The notes under the pieces: generated by a model | Told to the model about the DNA's origin: nothing | What the model saw: only the letters and a program-made list of their open reading frames with translations | Databases searched by the model: none | Assembly: GCA_035536915.1 (NCBI GenBank) | Contig: DATLNE010000001.1 | Location: 52,125-116,124 of the forward strand | Direction of reading: 5' to 3' | DNA: 64,000 nucleotides | From: Acidimicrobiales bacterium | Lineage (GTDB): Bacteria; Actinomycetota; Acidimicrobiia; Acidimicrobiales; JAHWLA01 | In this document: positions 61,794-64,000 of the stretch, piece by piece | Numbering within the stretch: position 1 is the stretch's first letter | How the letters are laid out: each line of letters opens with the position of its first letter | Translations under genes and position numbers: made by a program

Positions 61794-62450
61794 CTACCTC
61801 ATCGACTGCTGTGCGCCCGCCCTGAGCCCTTGCCAAAGGTACAAGGCAAGGCCGACTATTCCGCCGGCCACCGCCCCCAGGAACCACCGCGTGCACACGG
61901 CGCCGGCGTCGTAGATACCGTCGGCTGGGAACGTCCCGATCTGGGCGCCGGGCGTCGCCAGAAAACGATCGACGCCCAGGTCCGCCCGCGGTGTGTACCC
62001 AGCGTCCGTGGCGGTGCGCCATCACCGACGCCACCACCAACACAAGCCCCAGAGTGGCATTGGCCAGCGCCATCGCCACGCCCAACGACTCCAGGACGAG
62101 CGGGCTGCTTTCGGTCACTGCGCTTACCACCTTGGTGACAAGGCTCTCATGGACCTCGACCGTCGTCGATGTACCGACGCCGAGCTGTGCTCCGCGCTGG
62201 ACCCAAGCGAGCCCACGCGGCTCGATCGAAGGCTCTGGGCCCACGACGAAATAGCCCACGCGGCGCCCGTGGCGCTCCAGGATCACAACCGGCTCCGTCC
62301 GTACGCAGCCCGAGGCGCTGACCGCCCCGCAGGCAGGCGCTCGTCGGTAGGCCACCGCGTCGGAACCTGGACACGAGGAAGACGAGCACGGCGGCAATCA
62401 GCAGCGCGCCGCCCGCCAAGCAGGCCCCACGTCGGCCGGAAGCGCGCCAT
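61794..62450 (-). pseudogene. Frameshifted membrane-protein gene
   Basis: This roughly 650-nt stretch between truA and the DUF1385 gene has no single good frame, but three successive minus-strand frames each look coding. First comes a membrane segment ALLIAAVLVFLV (about 62385-62420). Then a soluble part with TEPVVILERHGRRVGYFVVG and a membrane segment near MALANATLGLVLVVASVMA (about 62010-62350). Last is a part ending TRWFLGAVAGGIVGLALYLW and a stop at 61794-61796. Two shifts, near 62360 and 62010, would restore one three-pass protein. It is either decayed or affected by sequencing errors. Confidence 0.45.
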
Positions 62451-62486
62451 GCCGCCGCGCCTACGGCCCCCGGTACCGACCTCGAA

Positions 62487-62507
62487 CTTGCGTACGCAAG
62501 TTTCGGC
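62487..62507 (-). terminator. Palindrome after truA
   Basis: A perfect 18-nt palindrome AACTTGCGTACGCAAGTT, 12 nt after the truA stop, using the same GTTGCGTA-like word as the repeats at 891 and 41172. It has no loop or T-tract. Confidence 0.4.
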
Positions 62508-62518
62508 TCAGGGGCGGG

Positions 62519-63325
62519 TCAGGGGTACAGCACCTCCCACAGCACGAGGCCGTCGGGCGGCGCAGGCTGGCCCGCCAACTGGCGGTCGCCCGAACGCAGG
62601 ATCCACGCCATGTCGCCCGCCCGCTTCTTGCCCCTGCCCACCGCCACCAGCGTGCCCACCAGCGAACGCACCATCTGGTGGCAGAACGCCGATGCCTCGA
62701 TGTCGAAGCGGAGCAGCCCGTCGCCGAGGTCCTTCCACTCGGCTCGGCGCACCCGCCGGGTCATCGACGCCCCCTCGACCGGCGGGCGGCGGCAGAACGA
62801 CGAGAAGTCGTGCTCGCCGATGAGCGGGTCGCACGCCAACTGCATGGCGCGCACGTCGAGCGCTTCCTCGACGTGCCAGGCCAGGCCCGCCAGGAACGGG
62901 TCGGGGACCGACCGGTTCAGCACCGTGTAGCGGTAGCGGCGGCCGACGGCGGTGCGGCGGGCGTCGAACGTCGAGTCGACCACCCCGACCTCGCGCACCA
63001 CGACCTCGGGGGCCAGCATCTTCAACAGCGAACGCTGTAGTGCGCCGACGTCGAGGTCGGTCACCGAGGTGTCGAAGTGGACCACCTGGCCCCAGGCGTG
63101 CACGCCGCTGTCGGTGCGCCCCGCGCAGGTCAGCACCACGGGGTGGCCCAGCCACTTCTCCAGCGCCTCGGTGAGTACCCCCGCCACCGTGCGCACCTGG
63201 CGGTTGGGGGCAAAGCCCTTGAAGCGGCGGCCGTCGTAGGCCACCAGGAGCCGGACGCGCACCAGCGGCCCGCTCGGGGCCGCTGGCGTCTCGACTGCTA
63301 CTTCTTCAGGGTCGAAGAGGCTCAC
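62519..63325 (-). CDS. truA: tRNA pseudouridine synthase A
   Basis: TruA makes pseudouridine at positions 38-40 of tRNAs. The 268-residue protein has YDGRRFKGFAPNRQVRTVAGVL near the start, the catalytic Asp72 in GRTDSGVHAWGQ, YRYTVLNR, and the C-terminal FCHQMVRSLVGTLVAVGRGK. The GTG start overlaps the rplQ stop, continuing the rpoA operon. Confidence 0.96.
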   Translation of the reverse strand: MSLFDPEEVAVETPAAPSGPLVRVRLLVAYDGRRFKGFAPNRQVRTVAGVLTEALEKWLGHPVVLTCAGRTDSGVHAWGQVVHFDTSVTDLDVGALQRSLLKMLAPEVVVREVGVVDSTFDARRTAVGRRYRYTVLNRSVPDPFLAGLAWHVEEALDVRAMQLACDPLIGEHDFSSFCRRPPVEGASMTRRVRRAEWKDLGDGLLRFDIEASAFCHQMVRSLVGTLVAVGRGKKRAGDMAWILRSGDRQLAGQPAPPDGLVLWEVLYP

Positions 63326-63675
63326 ACAAATTCGATGCGCGCCATGGGGGCGTTGTCGCCGTGGCGCGGACCGAGCTTGAGGATGCGGGTGTAGCCACCG
63401 GGCCGGTCGACGTAGCGGGGCCCGATCTCCTCGAACAGCTTGTGGGCCATGTCCTTGTCACGGATGAAGGCCACCACGTTGCGGTGGCGATGGACGCCAC
63501 CCTTCTTGGCCTTGGTGACGACCTTCTCGACCACGGGGCGCAGGGCCTTGGCCTTGGCCTCGGTGGTGACCAGGGCCTCGGCCGCGATCAACGAGGCGAC
63601 CAGGTTGCCCATCATCGCCTTCTGGTGGGCGGCGCCGCCTCCGAACCGCCGCCCCTTCTTCGGGGTGCCCAGCAT
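63322..63675 (-). CDS. rplQ: 50S ribosomal protein L17
   Basis: The 117-residue protein has GTPKKGRRFGGGAAHQKAMMGNL at the start, the TTEAKAKALRPVVEKVVT segment and a C-terminal GGYTRILKLGPRHGDNAPMARIEFV. It follows rpoA by 5 nt, the standard order. Confidence 0.97.
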   Translation of the reverse strand: MLGTPKKGRRFGGGAAHQKAMMGNLVASLIAAEALVTTEAKAKALRPVVEKVVTKAKKGGVHRHRNVVAFIRDKDMAHKLFEEIGPRYVDRPGGYTRILKLGPRHGDNAPMARIEFV

Positions 63676-63680
63676 CGCTG

Positions 63681-64000
63681 TTACTCCTTCGTGCGCAGCG
63701 AGAGGCCGCGCTCGTCGAGCTTCTGGATGACCTCGTCGAGCGACTTCTGGCCGAAGTTGGTGATGGCGAGAAGATCATCTTCGGTGCGCTCGACGAGTTC
63801 GCCCACGGTGTTGACCTGGGCTCGCTTGAGGCAGTTGCGGGGGCGCTCGGACAGGTCGAGGTCCTCGATGGGCAGCTCGAGGTCGGGCGAGCCGGCCGAG
63901 GGGACCTGCAGCTCGCCGAGCTCGAGGCCCTGGGGCTCGTCGCTCATGTCGGCGACGAGCGCGATCAGCGACCGCAGCGTGTCGCCGGCCGAGGCCAGCG
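63681..64000 (-). CDS. rpoA: RNA polymerase alpha subunit, C-terminal part
   Basis: The frame continues past the window edge. The visible 106 residues hold the alpha C-terminal domain that contacts UP elements and activators: LPIEDLDLSERPRNCLKRAQVNTVGELVERTEDDLLAITNFG and KSLDEVIQKLDERGLSL. It heads the visible rpoA-rplQ-truA run on the minus strand. Confidence 0.96.
   Translation of the reverse strand, partial: LASAGDTLRSLIALVADMSDEPQGLELGELQVPSAGSPDLELPIEDLDLSERPRNCLKRAQVNTVGELVERTEDDLLAITNFGQKSLDEVIQKLDERGLSLRTKE

Overview
The window looks like chromosome of a high-GC actinobacterium, most likely class Acidimicrobiia. This is inferred from composition (about 70% G+C by eye), the GuaB3-type IMP dehydrogenase, a DUF2510 protein, leaderless promoters of the TANNNT type, and a secreted protein with GYWLVASDGG repeats. 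No database search was possible. I found no rRNA, tRNA, CRISPR array, insertion sequence or prophage. Genes are tightly packed, with many 1-8 nt start/stop overlaps.

Layout. 1-4311: end of a family 2 glycosidase, a methyltransferase, then sdhAB. 4312-8402: a structured leader, a membrane-anchored glycosidase-like/peptidoglycan-binding protein, and modABC for molybdate uptake with a shortened ModC. 8411-13242: small accessory genes, including a stand-alone PEP-swivel domain and an ECF sigma factor with a membrane partner. 13302-21284: central metabolism (mdh, icd, metF, folD, purH, purN) with small genes between. 21311-26769: a cell-wall amidase, then sucCD with a B12-binding mutase subunit, divergent from an acyl-CoA carboxylase carboxyltransferase; together these suggest propionyl-CoA entry into the TCA cycle. 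26766-31139: a lipase and a large secreted sugar-dehydrogenase-like protein with six C-terminal repeats. 31190-38659: mgtC-like, pcrA, a sucrase/ferredoxin-like gene, zapE, guaA and guaB3. 38736-42794: a secreted protein, a thioesterase, a tandem pair of membrane paralogs, a DUF554 protein and a NUDIX hydrolase. 42873-46229: the t6A operon udg-tsaE-tsaB-rimI-tsaD. 46257-49516: a desaturase divergent from a PaaX-like regulator and a FAD/Rieske oxidoreductase. 49497-58250: a long operon rplM-rpsI-glmM-glmS-nnr-alr-P1 peptidase that joins ribosomal protein synthesis to cell-wall precursor supply; its GlmS is almost twice the usual length. 58322-64000: ilvA, a secreted protein, a DUF1385 protein, a frameshifted membrane gene, then truA, rplQ and the end of rpoA.

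Regulatory grammar. Many lone genes and first genes of operons have a TANNNT hexamer 6-9 nt before the start codon and no ribosome binding site, which points to leaderless mRNAs. Several divergent pairs share the central TA of two back-to-back -10 elements. In three places the upstream gene's TAG stop is also the first three bases of the next gene's TAGCCT -10. Gene ends often carry long, nearly perfect inverted repeats without a T-tract.

The most unusual items are the 1,117-residue GlmS-like protein, the minimal ModC, the shared -10 arrangement, the probable ATT start of the PaaX-like gene, and a hairpin repeat found in two copies 40 kb apart.
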